The notes: generated by a model from the sequence alone, not told the origin. A stretch of 64,000 nucleotides of DNA from Methanosarcina thermophila TM-1 (GCF_000969885.1 NZ_CP009501.1:496001-560000); one strand, 5' to 3'. Counted from the stretch's first letter, positions 44,220 to 53,856 are shown. Program-made: numbers and translations.

Positions 44220-44384
44220 TTAGTCGTTTGGACTTAGAGGATCTATCCTGAAAAGCAAAAACATAAATAGTGCAGTTACAGTTCCTGTGCCCAATAAAAG
44301 CGGATCTCTTGTAAAGTTAAGGAGCACACCCATTACCAGCAGTAAAGCTCCAATAATCAGTAATATCTGAGATCTTCTCTCCAA
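44220..44384 (-). CDS. Small two-span membrane protein, 54 aa
   Basis: 54 residues from a TTG start at 44384 with GGGGGA at seven bases. Two hydrophobic segments (ILLIIGALLLVMGVLL and TVTALFMFLLF) joined by NFTRDPLLLGTG. Too short for ordinary ORF calling. It lies upstream of the DUF3160 gene. Function unknown; the ribosome site and hydrophobic pattern favour a real gene. Confidence 0.55.
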   Translation of the reverse strand: MERRSQILLIIGALLLVMGVLLNFTRDPLLLGTGTVTALFMFLLFRIDPLSPND

Positions 44385-45348
44385 ATCTTTTCCCCCTTAT
44401 TCCCTTTTTGAGCAATTAACTCTCAAATATTGGTTAAGGTGTAAAAAACACCATAAGTTTTTCCCCAAACATAATTGATTTTTCTTCATTATCTATTTTT
44501 TGACGTGAAATCTTTTCCTTATCAACTTCATTAAACATAAGAAATATATTTTGAAACATATTCAACAGTAAAACTGACAGTGAGCGCCGACTTGTCATCC
44601 ACCAGACCCTGATTAAGGAAAGAAGTTCCAGAAGTACGGATATTACTATACGCGGCTTTACTATTGATGGAAAGCGAAGGAAATGCCAGCGGTCAAAAGC
44701 AAGTCGCTGGGATGGGAGTAATTGTGTGAATATGGGAGTAATTGTGTGAATGAGAATATAAGTTCCTCATGCATCGATGCTGGATGTTCTTTGTCTGATT
44801 ATTCTCTAAAGAACCTCAACCCAATGGGTTGCAGCAGGATATACTCAAAAGTATTTACAAAGCGGCATGGTGGAACCTGAATTTTTTAAAATTTTAAATC
44901 AGGTATAATCAAAAAAATAAAAATGTTATTCTGGTGTGATACTGCCTTAATCTTGTTTTTGAAAATCTTATTTACTTTCTTTAATTCTGCCGTATCTCAC
45001 CAGATTCTCTACAGCCCTTTTTCTCCCCAGGGTTTACTCTTCTCCCATTTCTTTCCTGAATTCTATGTAATCTCTCTCGACTTCTTCGAGCTCGTATTCC
45101 ATTTTATCCCCCCATCTTTGATTATGATAACAGTAATTTATTCTTTCTTTTATTTATTAACAAAAGTTAACTCTTTGAATTTATCTAAATCCCCATTTTG
45201 GAGATAGCTCTTCACTTATATAAAGTTTTCCGTTAACCTATATCCTTTCATACTAATCGTCAAAAGTTGACATTTATTAATATTATTTTTTATAAAGAAT
45301 AGAAGTGATGAGATATTTTTAAATGAGAGCTGGTTATTTTCTGTCCTC
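44385..45348. other. Intergenic gap with small broken gene
   Basis: About 960 bp. It has a direct repeat of ATGGGAGTAATTGTGTGA at 44716-44752, a short PKD-like tail (TYSTVKLTVSADL) around 44560 and the minus-strand broken ORF at 44968-45102. An open frame at 44923-45207 overlaps it but has no support. Confidence 0.35.
44968..45102 (-). pseudogene. Small protein gene interrupted by TAA
   Basis: From ATG 45102, with GGGGGGAT directly upstream, the frame encodes MEYELEEVERDYIEFRKEM and stops at TAA (45034-45036). Ignoring that stop, the same frame continues TLGRKRAVENLVRYGRIKESK and ends at 44968, giving a protein-like 44-residue product. One base change (CAA to TAA) would explain the break. 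The charged helix pattern continues smoothly across it. Confidence 0.4.
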
Positions 45349-46548
45349 ATGCTTAAAAGTTCAATGCCTGAACTCGTTGTGGGAGTCAGGAATCTATCAG
45401 GGCTTGAAGCCTGTTCACGATATGCCGATGCAGTTTACTTTTCAACCGATAAACTCAGTCTCAGGGCTAAAGCAAGGGAGATTACTCTGGAAACTCTTGA
45501 CGATTTTGTTTGTGAGGTAAAAAGCAGGGGGCTCAAGGCTTATCTGGCTGTAAACTCGATAGTAAATGAGGGAAGGCTTGCGGATGCATCGAATGTGATA
45601 ACTGCAGCTTCAAATGCAGGAGTTGACGCAATTATTGCCTGGGATCCGGCTGTAATTCTCAGGGCGCGGAAAGCTGGGCTTCAAATCCATATCTCCACGC
45701 AGACAAACATTTCCAACCATGAAACTGCAAATTTTTATCGCAGCCTCGGAGCAGAACGGGTTGTACTTTCGAGGGAGCTTTCCCTTGAAGAGATAAGGAA
45801 TATAAGCCAGCGGACTGATGTGGAAATTGAAACTTTTGTCCACGGGGCAATGTGCATGGCAATCTCAGGCCGATGTCACCTCTCCGCTTACGCTCTCGGG
45901 AAATCTGGAAACTGCGGGGAATGCACACAGCCCTGCCGCTGGGAGTGGGAGCTTCATGGGGAAAATGGGCTTGTTGCAGCAAGTTTTGGAAAGTACCTTC
46001 TCAGTGCAAAAGATCTCTGTATGATAGGGCATATACCCGAACTTCTTGAAGCTGGCATAACTGCCTTCAAGGTGGAAGGGCGGCTGCGGAATCCAGGCTA
46101 CCTTGAAACGGTTTCCCGCTGCTACAGGGAGGCAATTAATGCCTGTAGAGAAGGAAGCTATACTCCCGAGAAAATAGAAATCTGGAAAAAAGAACTTGCT
46201 TCAGTCTATAACAGGGGCTTTTCTACTGGTTTCTATTTTGGGGTTCCAGGTCTTGAGGGCTTTTCTCCTGAGAAAGATATGAATGCCTCGAAAAAGCAGC
46301 GCAGGGCTGTTGGAGTAATTGAGAACTATTACCCGAAACAGAAGGCTGCTGCCGTCAGACTTGTTGAGGCAGGGCTTGCGGTTGGGGATGAGATTGTAAT
46401 TGAAGGAAACACCACATATTTAAGACAGAGAATCCGTTCCTTGATGAAAAAAGGCGAGGCTCTTGAAAGAGTTGAAAAAGGAGATCTCATTGGCCTTGCG
46501 GTTGACGAGCCAGTTCGGAAGAATGACCGGATTTTCATAATAGGTTGA
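45349..46548 (+). CDS. Peptidase U32 family protein
   Basis: 399 residues. The U32 signature ETFVHGAMCMAISGRC is seen near residues 155-175, then Cys-rich GNCGECTQPCRWEW; the four cysteines there suit an iron-sulfur or zinc site. In bacteria U32 relatives (TrhP, RlhA) hydroxylate tRNA or rRNA rather than cut proteins, so a nucleic-acid modification role is more likely than proteolysis. ATG 45349; SD weak. Cytosolic. Alone. Family is certain, activity is not. Confidence 0.88.
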   Translation: MLKSSMPELVVGVRNLSGLEACSRYADAVYFSTDKLSLRAKAREITLETLDDFVCEVKSRGLKAYLAVNSIVNEGRLADASNVITAASNAGVDAIIAWDPAVILRARKAGLQIHISTQTNISNHETANFYRSLGAERVVLSRELSLEEIRNISQRTDVEIETFVHGAMCMAISGRCHLSAYALGKSGNCGECTQPCRWEWELHGENGLVAASFGKYLLSAKDLCMIGHIPELLEAGITAFKVEGRLRNPGYLETVSRCYREAINACREGSYTPEKIEIWKKELASVYNRGFSTGFYFGVPGLEGFSPEKDMNASKKQRRAVGVIENYYPKQKAAAVRLVEAGLAVGDEIVIEGNTTYLRQRIRSLMKKGEALERVEKGDLIGLAVDEPVRKNDRIFIIG

Positions 46549-47014
46549 AATAATAAAATTAGGTTGAAATAATAAAATACTCGAATTAAAATAATAAAAC
46601 AGTATCTATATATTGGATTCTTCCTATACGATAACAACCACAGGCAAGAGAAATTTGAGGAAAGAACTAACCTGTAAATGGCATTATATTATCGATAATG
46701 TACCCAATTTGCTGGATATCCTTTTATTGGATAAATAACCTTGTCTGTTAACTCTGATAGGTGAATTGAAATTTCATTCTGATAAACAGAGCCGATTAAT
46801 ACCAATCAAAGGAACGATAAAACACTTGCTTGTATAAAACACCTGATTGGTATAAAATACCTGATTGGTATTATCCTTCACAAGCAATGTTCTTTATAGG
46901 CAATTCTCTGACCGGTAAACAGTCTTCCTGCTTGCTAAGAGCAGGTGAAAATTTACTCCAGGGTGAGATAATAGATAATACTGTTTATCCGGAGCCAGTA
47001 GTAAAGGTGATACA
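46549..47014. other. Intergenic gap upstream of mch
   Basis: About 465 bp. Two direct repeats of cctgattggtataaaatac (46835-46875) lie ahead of the mch promoter; they sit in a run of related gattggtat motifs. No gene. Confidence 0.5.
46839..46877. repeat. Direct repeat upstream of mch
   Basis: The motif acctgattggtata occurs twice 20 bp apart (about 46841 and 46861), with related copies close by. Position suggests a transcription-factor site array, but no factor can be named. Confidence 0.45.
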
Positions 47015-47980
47015 TTGATAAGCGTCAACGAAATGGGATCATATGTCATCGAAGAGATGCTCGACTGGGGCGAAGATCTGAAAACTGAAGTGCTCAAGCT
47101 CGAAAACGGGGCTACGGTTATAGATTGTGGAGTTAAAGCTGAGGGTGGATACGAAGCTGGAATGTACCTGGCAAGACTCTGCCTGGCTGATCTTGCTGAT
47201 CTCAAATATACTACTTTTGACTTGAAAGGTCTCAAATGGCCTGCCATCCAGGTAGCAACCGACAATCCCGTAATTGCCTGTATGGCTTCCCAGTATGCAG
47301 GCTGGAGAATTTCCGTGGGCGATTATTTTGGAATGGGTTCAGGCCCTGCGCGTGCTCTTAGCTTAAAACCGAAGGAACTCTATGAAGAAATCGGGTATGA
47401 GGATGACTACGAAGCTGCTGTCCTGGTTATGGAATCCGATAAGCTTCCTGATGAAAAGGTTGTGGAATACATTGCAAAACACTGCAGCGTGGATCCCGAA
47501 AATGTAATGATTGCCGTTGCTCCTACAGCCTCTATTGCCGGTTCTGTCCAGATCTCAGCTCGCGTTGTAGAAACCGGAATCCATAAGCTTGAATCCATTG
47601 GTTTTGATATCAACTGCATTAAAAGTGGATACGGGATCGCACCGATTGCCCCGATTGTTGGAAACGATGTGCAGTGCATGGGGTCAACCAATGATTGTGT
47701 AATCTATTGTGGCGAAACAAATTACACTGTTTATTTTGATGGGGAACTGGCTGAGCTTGAGGAATTCGTAAAGAAGGTGCCTTCCAAAACCTCCAGAGAC
47801 TTCGGAAAGCCTTTCTACCAGACCTTCAAAGAAGCAAACTTTGATTTCTTTAAAGTTGACGCAGGAATGTTCGCCCCTGCAAGGCTTACAGTGAACGACC
47901 TTAAGAGCACGAAAACAATTTCTAGCGGTGGACTCTATCCGGAAATCCTGCTTCAGTCCTTTGGAATAAGGCAGGTTTAA
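47015..47980 (+). CDS. mch: Methenyl-tetrahydromethanopterin cyclohydrolase
   Basis: 321-residue Mch, which converts methenyl-tetrahydrosarcinapterin to the formyl form (and back) in the C1 branch of methanogenesis. The whole chain follows the family, with [23 protein letters not shown]-like and [10 protein letters not shown] segments and a SSGGLYPEI end. TTG 47015 is the start, with AAGGTGAT just before it. A perfect hairpin directly after the stop will end transcription. Cytosolic. Marks the organism as a methanogen or relative. Confidence 0.97.
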   Translation: MISVNEMGSYVIEEMLDWGEDLKTEVLKLENGATVIDCGVKAEGGYEAGMYLARLCLADLADLKYTTFDLKGLKWPAIQVATDNPVIACMASQYAGWRISVGDYFGMGSGPARALSLKPKELYEEIGYEDDYEAAVLVMESDKLPDEKVVEYIAKHCSVDPENVMIAVAPTASIAGSVQISARVVETGIHKLESIGFDINCIKSGYGIAPIAPIVGNDVQCMGSTNDCVIYCGETNYTVYFDGELAELEEFVKKVPSKTSRDFGKPFYQTFKEANFDFFKVDAGMFAPARLTVNDLKSTKTISSGGLYPEILLQSFGIRQV

Positions 47981-47998
47981 AGGGCAACTGCCCTTTTC
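47979..47998 (+). terminator. Terminator of mch
   Basis: AAAGGGCA/TGCCCTTT perfect 8-bp stem whose 5' arm starts within the TAA of mch, then TTCAATT and a T-rich region. Confidence 0.7.
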
Positions 47999-48185
47999 AA
48001 TTCATTTATTTTTAATTTTCATGGTTTTATTCTTGTTTTTCTCTCTTTTAGTTCTTTTCAATTCTTTTTTAATAAACGGTGTTAACATTATTTATTTAAG
48101 TGAGCGTCTCCAATCTTACAATAAATGCACAATGATTTAAAAATGCTAAAAACAGATTTTATTTAAAACTTGAGGAGAGAATTTC

Positions 48186-48653
48186 ATGCCGATAATAAAC
48201 ACTTCACAGGGAGTTGGAGGCATCCTTAACAGTTTCAAGAGCCTTGTCGAAGGTGCAGAGAGGATTACTTTTGTGGGAACTCCAGGGTTCTGTACTCCAT
48301 TTGCCGAACTTCTCGGTTTCGTGGTGCGGGATCGGGAGCTTGCTTTTATCTCCAGCCAGGATTTTGAGAAAGCCAGATCTATCTTTATGGATTATGAAGG
48401 TATGCAGCTTGGGAAGCTCACGGATCCTCATGCCGATGTTGTTGTCCTTCTCGGTGGGCTTGCAATGCCAAAGATCGGAATAACTCCAGAAAAAGCAAAA
48501 GAAGTCGCCAGGAAAATTCTTGAGGGCTCGGAAAAAGGTAAAATCATTGGGGTCTGTTTCCAGTCTGCATTCATGAAGCAGAAATGGGATGAGGTTATCA
48601 ACTTTGATTATATCATCAATTCTGACCTAGCGGTTGAGGTGCTGGAAGTCTGA
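48186..48653 (+). CDS. DUF2124 protein
   Basis: 155 residues, DUF2124, a family found in methanogens. Strand-helix pattern with ITFVGTPGFCTPFAELLGFVVRD near the start, VVVLLGGLAMPK near 90-105 and GVCFQSAFMK; the fold looks Rossmann-like. The role is unknown. GAGGAGA lies nine bases before the ATG at 48186. Poly-T rich DNA follows the stop. It is 205 bp behind mch but past its terminator, so separately transcribed. Confidence 0.85.
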   Translation: MPIINTSQGVGGILNSFKSLVEGAERITFVGTPGFCTPFAELLGFVVRDRELAFISSQDFEKARSIFMDYEGMQLGKLTDPHADVVVLLGGLAMPKIGITPEKAKEVARKILEGSEKGKIIGVCFQSAFMKQKWDEVINFDYIINSDLAVEVLEV

Positions 48654-48812
48654 ATTTCTCCGAAGCAAATTTTCAGGAATTTCTGATGCCTTCAGACGAG
48701 AGAGATTCCTTTTTTGACTTTTTTTATTTTTAATTTTCCCAGTTCTGAAATTTTTTAATTAAACTATGAGATACTATTATATCCAATCCTGACTTATAAC
48801 ATATGATAAATT

Positions 48813-49172
48813 ATGGAGAAGGCAATTAAAGAAATAAAGGAAATAAAAGGGTTTTTGCCCAGATCTATTGTGTATGCAGGAAAGATAAACGAAGACTTTG
48901 CCGAAGGAATAGCAGGCTTTTATAAAGCAGTCTGGGAGGAAAGAGAAGGCGGAATTTCTACAAAGCAGAAGCATCTCATTGTCTTTGCTATAGCCTGCTC
49001 CAACAATAATATCCAGAGTGCAGTTAAAATCCTGGAAAGGCTTCATAAGTTCGGAGCTACAAAAACCGAGATATACGATGCCATGATGCTCGCAGCCTGG
49101 ACAGGCGGAATCCAGAGTTTCACAGATTTCAGTTCAGTCATACTTAAGGAAATGGAAAGATTGGGTTACTGA
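48813..49172 (+). CDS. AhpD/carboxymuconolactone decarboxylase-like protein
   Basis: 119 residues, all-helical, of the CMD/AhpD family. The usual redox CxxC is missing: the region reads AIACSNNNIQSA with a single cysteine, so a thiol-peroxidase cycle with two Cys is not possible. The helices and the GATKTEIYDAMMLAAWTGG end are otherwise right. Related archaeal proteins are of unknown function. ATG 48813 lacks a clear Shine-Dalgarno. Monocistronic. Confidence 0.8.
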   Translation: MEKAIKEIKEIKGFLPRSIVYAGKINEDFAEGIAGFYKAVWEEREGGISTKQKHLIVFAIACSNNNIQSAVKILERLHKFGATKTEIYDAMMLAAWTGGIQSFTDFSSVILKEMERLGY

Positions 49173-49425
49173 GTTATTGAAAAATAATTTCCTTAAATTA
49201 TTTTTCTTAAATTTATTTTTTGAGTTTCAGGATATTTCTAGTTTACCTTAGTTTTAAAATCATTCTCAAATTTTTGCATAAAGTTCCTGGATTTCTTATA
49301 TTATTTTGTAGCTTTTATTAAAATATGAATATTTTCAAAATTTTAAAATAAATGTTATATAAAATTACCATTTTTTCGGAAAGTTTATCTACCCGGCTTT
49401 TATAGAAAAAGTTAGGAAGGTTTTC

Positions 49426-49920
49426 ATGGAACAGCGGGAAACATATTTGATTTACCGAGAGGTTCAGGATCTGCGCAATAATTTTTTCCTGGTTACTGTC
49501 CTTTATCCTGCACTCCTGCTTTGGTATATCCATATCCATATCCTTGTCTTCGGGAAACCTGTTGGGATCCAGAATGTTCCCAGTACATACCTGTTTATGC
49601 TCTGGGTTATCTTCGGGTTATTTTTTCCTCTTATATATTACCGTACAAAGCACATAACCGAGGTCAGAAGTGATGGAATATACATTCGCCTGGTGCCCCT
49701 GAGCCTTTCCTTCAAGAAGATTCCCTTCTATATACTGGAAGAATGCAAAATTAAGGTTTGTGACCCTCTTACAGGAGAAGAATCTGATGTTTCCCAATCT
49801 TCCAAAAAAGTTAGCCCGGTTGTAATCCTGAAACTTATCTCAGGAGAAAGAATGATTATCAGTTCAAGTAAACCCGAAGAACTCTGCAGTGCAATTAGAC
49901 AAGCTGCAGCACAATATTGA
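49426..49920 (+). CDS. DUF6141 membrane protein
   Basis: 164 residues. Two membrane segments near residues 20-38 and 54-72, then a beta-rich PH-like cytoplasmic domain (HITEVRSDGIYIRLVPL, VVILKLISGERMII). Matches the DUF6141 layout. Some such proteins are called PH-domain membrane proteins; no function is known. AGGAAGG precedes the ATG at 49426. Convergent with the Taw2 gene. Confidence 0.75.
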   Translation: MEQRETYLIYREVQDLRNNFFLVTVLYPALLLWYIHIHILVFGKPVGIQNVPSTYLFMLWVIFGLFFPLIYYRTKHITEVRSDGIYIRLVPLSLSFKKIPFYILEECKIKVCDPLTGEESDVSQSSKKVSPVVILKLISGERMIISSSKPEELCSAIRQAAAQY

Positions 49921-50012
49921 GAATTTTTGAGAGGAACCCGCCAGAAAACATGTTATCGAACTTGAACTCAATAGCCTGATGAAGTTATTCCATTCCTTTG
50001 ATCCTGCTCCGT

Positions 50013-51044
50013 TCATTCAAATATCCGGGCATCCACAACGACGTGCAGGACGCCTGGAGAGTATTTTTTAATCCTGCGTGTCTCCAGAATCTCCACTTTC
50101 CTTCCAAGTGCGTATGCAGCTCTCCTTATCCTTTCCTGTGGTCGAGTTCTGGCAAGGTGCTCCGGGACTGTCTCGTGATAATGAAGAATCCCACCGCTTT
50201 TTTTCAGGGCTTTTATAGCTGGCTCTAAATAGTGGTGTGTTGTTCCCACATATCCCATGAGCACACGGTCAGCTATTCCTTCCGGGGCAGCCTTTGAGCA
50301 ATCCCCGCAGATAGGGATATAGATTTTCTCTACCTTATTCAGCCTGATGTTTTCTTTCAGGTAGGCAAAGGACTCAGGATTAATTTCAATCCCAATTATT
50401 TTTTTTGGCCTGGAATACACAGCCATGGGAATTGAAAAATACCCTATCCCTGCAAACATGTCCACTACAACTTCCTCTCCCCCCAATCTGCTCATCCGTT
50501 TTCTTTCTTCAAGGTTGCCTTTGGAGTACATCACTTTTGTAACATCCTGCTTAAAGAAGCAGCCGTGCTCTTTATGGATGGTCTCGGTTCCACTGCCAAG
50601 CAGAAGTTCTCTTTTTGGCTGGCGGAACTGTCCTTCAATTCCAAAGTCCCTTACAACTGTCCTGCACCTGGGATACATCGAGAGCAGAGCTTCAGCTATC
50701 TTTACTTTTTTATTTTCCAGAGTTTCAGGTATGCTGACTATTATCACATCTCCCAGAATCTGCCAGCCTGCAGGGACGCATGCAAGTTCGGCTTCGGAAA
50801 GAGAATCTTTAAGGTATTTTTTGATGGAGCAGGGCTTTCTAGAGAATTCTGGATTTTCCTGTTCAATAACCGGAAAACCTTCAATATTTTCGCCTGCAGC
50901 CTCTGTGACAGGGATCTCAAGAAAAACTCCTTCTTTGGTCTGGAGTTTTCGGATTTTTCTTGAAGTATCCAGAATTTTTTTCTCAACTGTCTTTCTCCTG
51001 AATTCTTCCCCTTTTTCCGAGGGAACCCTGATTACTCCGTACAT
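50013..51044 (-). CDS. taw2: Taw2-type tRNA-Phe wyosine aminocarboxypropyltransferase
   Basis: 343 residues of the Trm5/TYW2 family with an N-terminal substrate domain and a Rossmann SAM-binding domain (DMFAGIGYFSIPMA, then EINPES). Where Trm5 m1G37 methylases have NLP, this protein has MGYVGTTHHYLEPA, followed by GGILHYHETVPEH, typical of archaeal Taw2. So it likely transfers the aminocarboxypropyl group of SAM to 4-demethylwyosine at position 37 of tRNA-Phe. Trm5b is the alternative. ATG 51044. Alone; SAM-dependent, cytosolic. Confidence 0.8.
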   Translation of the reverse strand: MYGVIRVPSEKGEEFRRKTVEKKILDTSRKIRKLQTKEGVFLEIPVTEAAGENIEGFPVIEQENPEFSRKPCSIKKYLKDSLSEAELACVPAGWQILGDVIIVSIPETLENKKVKIAEALLSMYPRCRTVVRDFGIEGQFRQPKRELLLGSGTETIHKEHGCFFKQDVTKVMYSKGNLEERKRMSRLGGEEVVVDMFAGIGYFSIPMAVYSRPKKIIGIEINPESFAYLKENIRLNKVEKIYIPICGDCSKAAPEGIADRVLMGYVGTTHHYLEPAIKALKKSGGILHYHETVPEHLARTRPQERIRRAAYALGRKVEILETRRIKKYSPGVLHVVVDARIFE

Positions 51045-51400
51045 TGAAATCTAAGGATACATGCATAGGATTAATGTTTTTTGTCTGAGCCTCTTCGTAA
51101 ATCAATTGTTTAATCAACATCAGGTGACTTGTGGCATACTTTACACACGGAAAAATTACATAAGTAAAAAATATAAATATTTCAAGAAAGGGATTTGTAG
51201 AAAACCAATCTAAATCAGCCTGTAAGATATTGAAAATAAAATAAAAATATATCAGGCAATGCAGTTCAAACTGATGGAGAGCCTGAACATATCGAGGAAG
51301 GGAATTCCTGCCTTTTGAGGTTGAAATTGCCAGGAATTAAATTTATAAGTAGTCAAATAATAGATAGATATTAAACAAAAAAATTAATAGAGCCATAGGA
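51045..51400. other. Intergenic gap with degenerate MITE-like half
   Basis: About 355 bp. From 51190 the sequence matches the left half of the 121-bp element (ggatttgtagaaaacc, then atcaggcaat at the same spacing of about 61 bp), without a right end. Below it a promoter region for the small membrane gene. Confidence 0.3.
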
Positions 51401-51760
51401 ATGAGAAATAATTTAAAAGAAACTCTACTAAGCTGGCAATTATTTCTCTTTGCGTTCGTTTCTCTGATTCCACATCTTCTTTATACTGCAGGTGCTGCCT
51501 TTGCAGGCATGCTCTCAGTATACATGCTTTTTCCTGCAGGAATGGGGTTCTTTACCTTTTTCCAGCTATATCTTGTTTTTTATCTCTTTGGCTGGACTTC
51601 TCCTGTTGTCTATCTCTCAGCTATCTTTTTTTCTTTTCTATGGGTCTGGATTTTACAGAGGATTTATAGGGAAGACCCATCGGCAGCTTATATTTTCTAT
51701 GCAATTACTTTCCTTGTGGTATTTTGGGCTACTATTACAGGAATCATGCCACCGGACTGA
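51401..51760 (+). CDS. Small polytopic membrane protein
   Basis: 119 residues, three or four hydrophobic segments (near 12-36, 40-62, 66-86 and 94-114). A short basic link RIYRED lies between the last two. No family recognised, no cysteine. ATG 51401; the stop is convergent with the Cache-cupin gene three bases away. A conserved small Methanosarcina membrane protein seems likely, but I cannot support a function. Confidence 0.6.
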   Translation: MRNNLKETLLSWQLFLFAFVSLIPHLLYTAGAAFAGMLSVYMLFPAGMGFFTFFQLYLVFYLFGWTSPVVYLSAIFFSFLWVWILQRIYREDPSAAYIFYAITFLVVFWATITGIMPPD

Positions 51761-51762
51761 AA

Positions 51763-52773
51763 TTAAAGCAGTTCTACGCTCTGTTCTGACCGGGCAGGCT
51801 GATTTATTATCAGGAATTTTAGAGCTATATTTCCGGTATTGTATGTGGTCTGAACCGAACCCGCAGGGATATATATGAACTGATCCGGGTGTATCTCTAC
51901 CGGAATTCCGTCAATACAAAGCAAGCCTTCGCCTTCAAGGATATAATGGATTTCAGGAGTTTTCACCACATGGGATGTGGTGTTTTTCCCGGGTTCTATA
52001 ACAGAATGTGCGAGGCTGCAGTCAAGCTCAAGGTTCCTATCGAGACTTACAGGGTTCAGGAGTTCGGCAATTTGAGGGTTTCCCGGCTCATCTGTGTATT
52101 CGCACGCTTCAAGGTTCCTGCAAACGATGTAATTTTCCAGATAGAGGTCAGCCCCTACAATGTAGGTTTTTCCCTCTGAGGAAGCCTTTTTGACGAAAGT
52201 ACACTTGTGGTAAGGCTCGGAATTATTCTTATCCTTCCAGTTGTACTCAATCCAGCCCTCGCCTTTTTCGCTCAGGGCTGTTTCCATAAGGAGTTCTCCT
52301 ATTGGCTTGCCGTCTGCATCTCTAAGCTCTTTGATATTTTTGCCCTCACGGCTCGGGTCAGGAGGACAGACTACCAGGGTCCCATCCTCATTCCAGACAA
52401 AAATACAGAAGCTATCCTGGTACCAGGGAGAACCCTTTTCCCGGAATGAGGGAAACAGTTTTTCGCCCTGGGCTTCAAGCAGTCTGACTGTAGCTTTTAC
52501 CTTGCTTTCGATATTCCTTCTTTCGGCTGCAAGCTTACTTTCCCCCTTTTCCAGAATAAGGGGATCTTGTGCAGGTCTTGAAACAGCAGGCACATGCATT
52601 TCACCTTTTTCCTCAGCCTGCACTGTACCGGCTACCCCGGCGACATCTGAGCTTATGGTTTCACTTTCAATCTCGGGCGAGACTGGTGGCACTTCATCCT
52701 TATCCCCGCTGGTAAGGATTCCCAGAAAGAGTGCAACTGCAAGCATAACACAGGCAATTTTTATCAAATCCAT
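51763..52773 (-). CDS. Surface protein with Cache-like and cupin domains
   Basis: 336 residues. An N-terminal membrane/signal segment near residues 5-20 puts the rest outside. After a Pro/Ser/Glu-rich linker (30-75) follows an sCache-type domain (about 80-205, with FVWNEDGTLVVCPPDPSREGKN, GEGWIEY, YIVGADLYLEN) and then a cupin (about 215-325, with EPGKNTTSHVV and HYILEGEGLLCIDG). The cupin metal pattern is partial: H and E of the first motif are visible. Small-molecule sensing joined to a cupin barrel is unusual. No kinase part, so output must be by another protein. ATG 52773. Confidence 0.7.
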   Translation of the reverse strand: MDLIKIACVMLAVALFLGILTSGDKDEVPPVSPEIESETISSDVAGVAGTVQAEEKGEMHVPAVSRPAQDPLILEKGESKLAAERRNIESKVKATVRLLEAQGEKLFPSFREKGSPWYQDSFCIFVWNEDGTLVVCPPDPSREGKNIKELRDADGKPIGELLMETALSEKGEGWIEYNWKDKNNSEPYHKCTFVKKASSEGKTYIVGADLYLENYIVCRNLEACEYTDEPGNPQIAELLNPVSLDRNLELDCSLAHSVIEPGKNTTSHVVKTPEIHYILEGEGLLCIDGIPVEIHPDQFIYIPAGSVQTTYNTGNIALKFLIINQPARSEQSVELL

Positions 52774-53079
52774 AAATTTCCCTGCTGTCCTGACTTAAAC
52801 CTTATAAATACGAAGGTCGGCACATATACAGCATTTTTCTGAGTAATTATCTGATGTATATTTTTATTTTTTCATTTTATTCGCGTTCGGGCCGCTTAGG
52901 AGTATTTGCTGGCAAAATGAAGAGCATTTATTTATTAAGAATTTGAATTATTTTCAACTTAATTTAATCCAATTTAGATCGATTTAATTTTAATTTCAGT
53001 TTACTTAAATCTGGTTTAACTTTTAGCTGCTCTAATCTCATTAGAAAAATCAAATTTGAAACGTTACCGGAGATAAAAA
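52774..53079. other. Divergent intergenic gap
   Basis: About 306 bp with an AT-rich run of tttaatttaa repeats near 52960-53010. Promoters for the Cache-cupin gene and for exonuclease III must both be here. No gene. Confidence 0.4.
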
Positions 53080-53856
53080 ATGTCTTGCCGCTACAATCTC
53101 ATTTCCTGGAACGTAAATGGCCTTCGGGCTGCAATAAAGAAAGGTTTTCTTGAGCTTCTGCTGGGACAGAAATTTGATATTGTCTGTATTCAAGAAACTA
53201 AAGTTTCTCCTGATAAACTCCCCAGAGAAGCCAAAAATATCCCAGGTTATTATAATTACTTTGTTTCAGCAGAAAAAAACGGCTACAGTGGGGTCGGAAT
53301 CTTCTCGAAGAAAAAGCCCTTGAATATCGAAACCGGCATGGGGATAAGAAAATTTGATAGGGAAGGACGCTTCCTTAGAGCTGATTACGAAGACTTCATC
53401 TTAATGAATATCTATTTTCCTAACGGCAAAGCCTCCCAGGAGCGCCTGGAATACAAAATGGATTTTTATGAAGCCTTTTTAGATTACGCAAACACCCTCA
53501 AAGCCGAGGGGAAAAAGCTTGTGATCTGCGGGGACGTAAACACCGCCCATAAGGAGATTGACCTTGCCCGTCCCAAACAAAATGAAATGATATCCGGTTT
53601 TCTTCCTGAAGAGCGAGCTTGGATGGATAAATTCATTGCAGCTGGCTATATTGACACCTTCCGCATGTTCAATTCTGAAGGCGGAAATTATACCTGGTGG
53701 TCAATGAGAACGGATTCACGAAAAAGAAACGTCGGCTGGCGTCTGGATTATTTCTTTGTCAGTGAAAACCTGCAAGACAACGTTAAATCTTCTTCGATTT
53801 ACTCTGATATTATGGGCTCGGATCACTGCCCTATCGGACTCGAACTTGAATTTTAA
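53080..53856 (+). CDS. xth: Exodeoxyribonuclease III
   Basis: 258-residue AP endonuclease/exonuclease III. Metal and catalytic motifs: SWNVNGLRAA, IQETK, GDVNTAHKEID, WRLDYFFVSE and the terminal GSDHCPI with the catalytic Asp-His. Acts on abasic sites in base excision repair, in the cytosol. GGAG lies eight bases ahead of the ATG. Single gene. The three broken histidine kinases begin 50 bp downstream on the opposite strand. Confidence 0.95.
   Translation: MSCRYNLISWNVNGLRAAIKKGFLELLLGQKFDIVCIQETKVSPDKLPREAKNIPGYYNYFVSAEKNGYSGVGIFSKKKPLNIETGMGIRKFDREGRFLRADYEDFILMNIYFPNGKASQERLEYKMDFYEAFLDYANTLKAEGKKLVICGDVNTAHKEIDLARPKQNEMISGFLPEERAWMDKFIAAGYIDTFRMFNSEGGNYTWWSMRTDSRKRNVGWRLDYFFVSENLQDNVKSSSIYSDIMGSDHCPIGLELEF

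Noticed and set aside
44540-44610. PKD-like tail TYSTVKLTVSADL
   Set aside because: Too short and without the FGD signature; mentioned only in the gap entry.
44923-45207. 94-codon hydrophobic ORF on the plus strand
   Set aside because: Low-complexity Phe/Leu/Ser content from AT-rich DNA; antisense to the better supported micro-gene.
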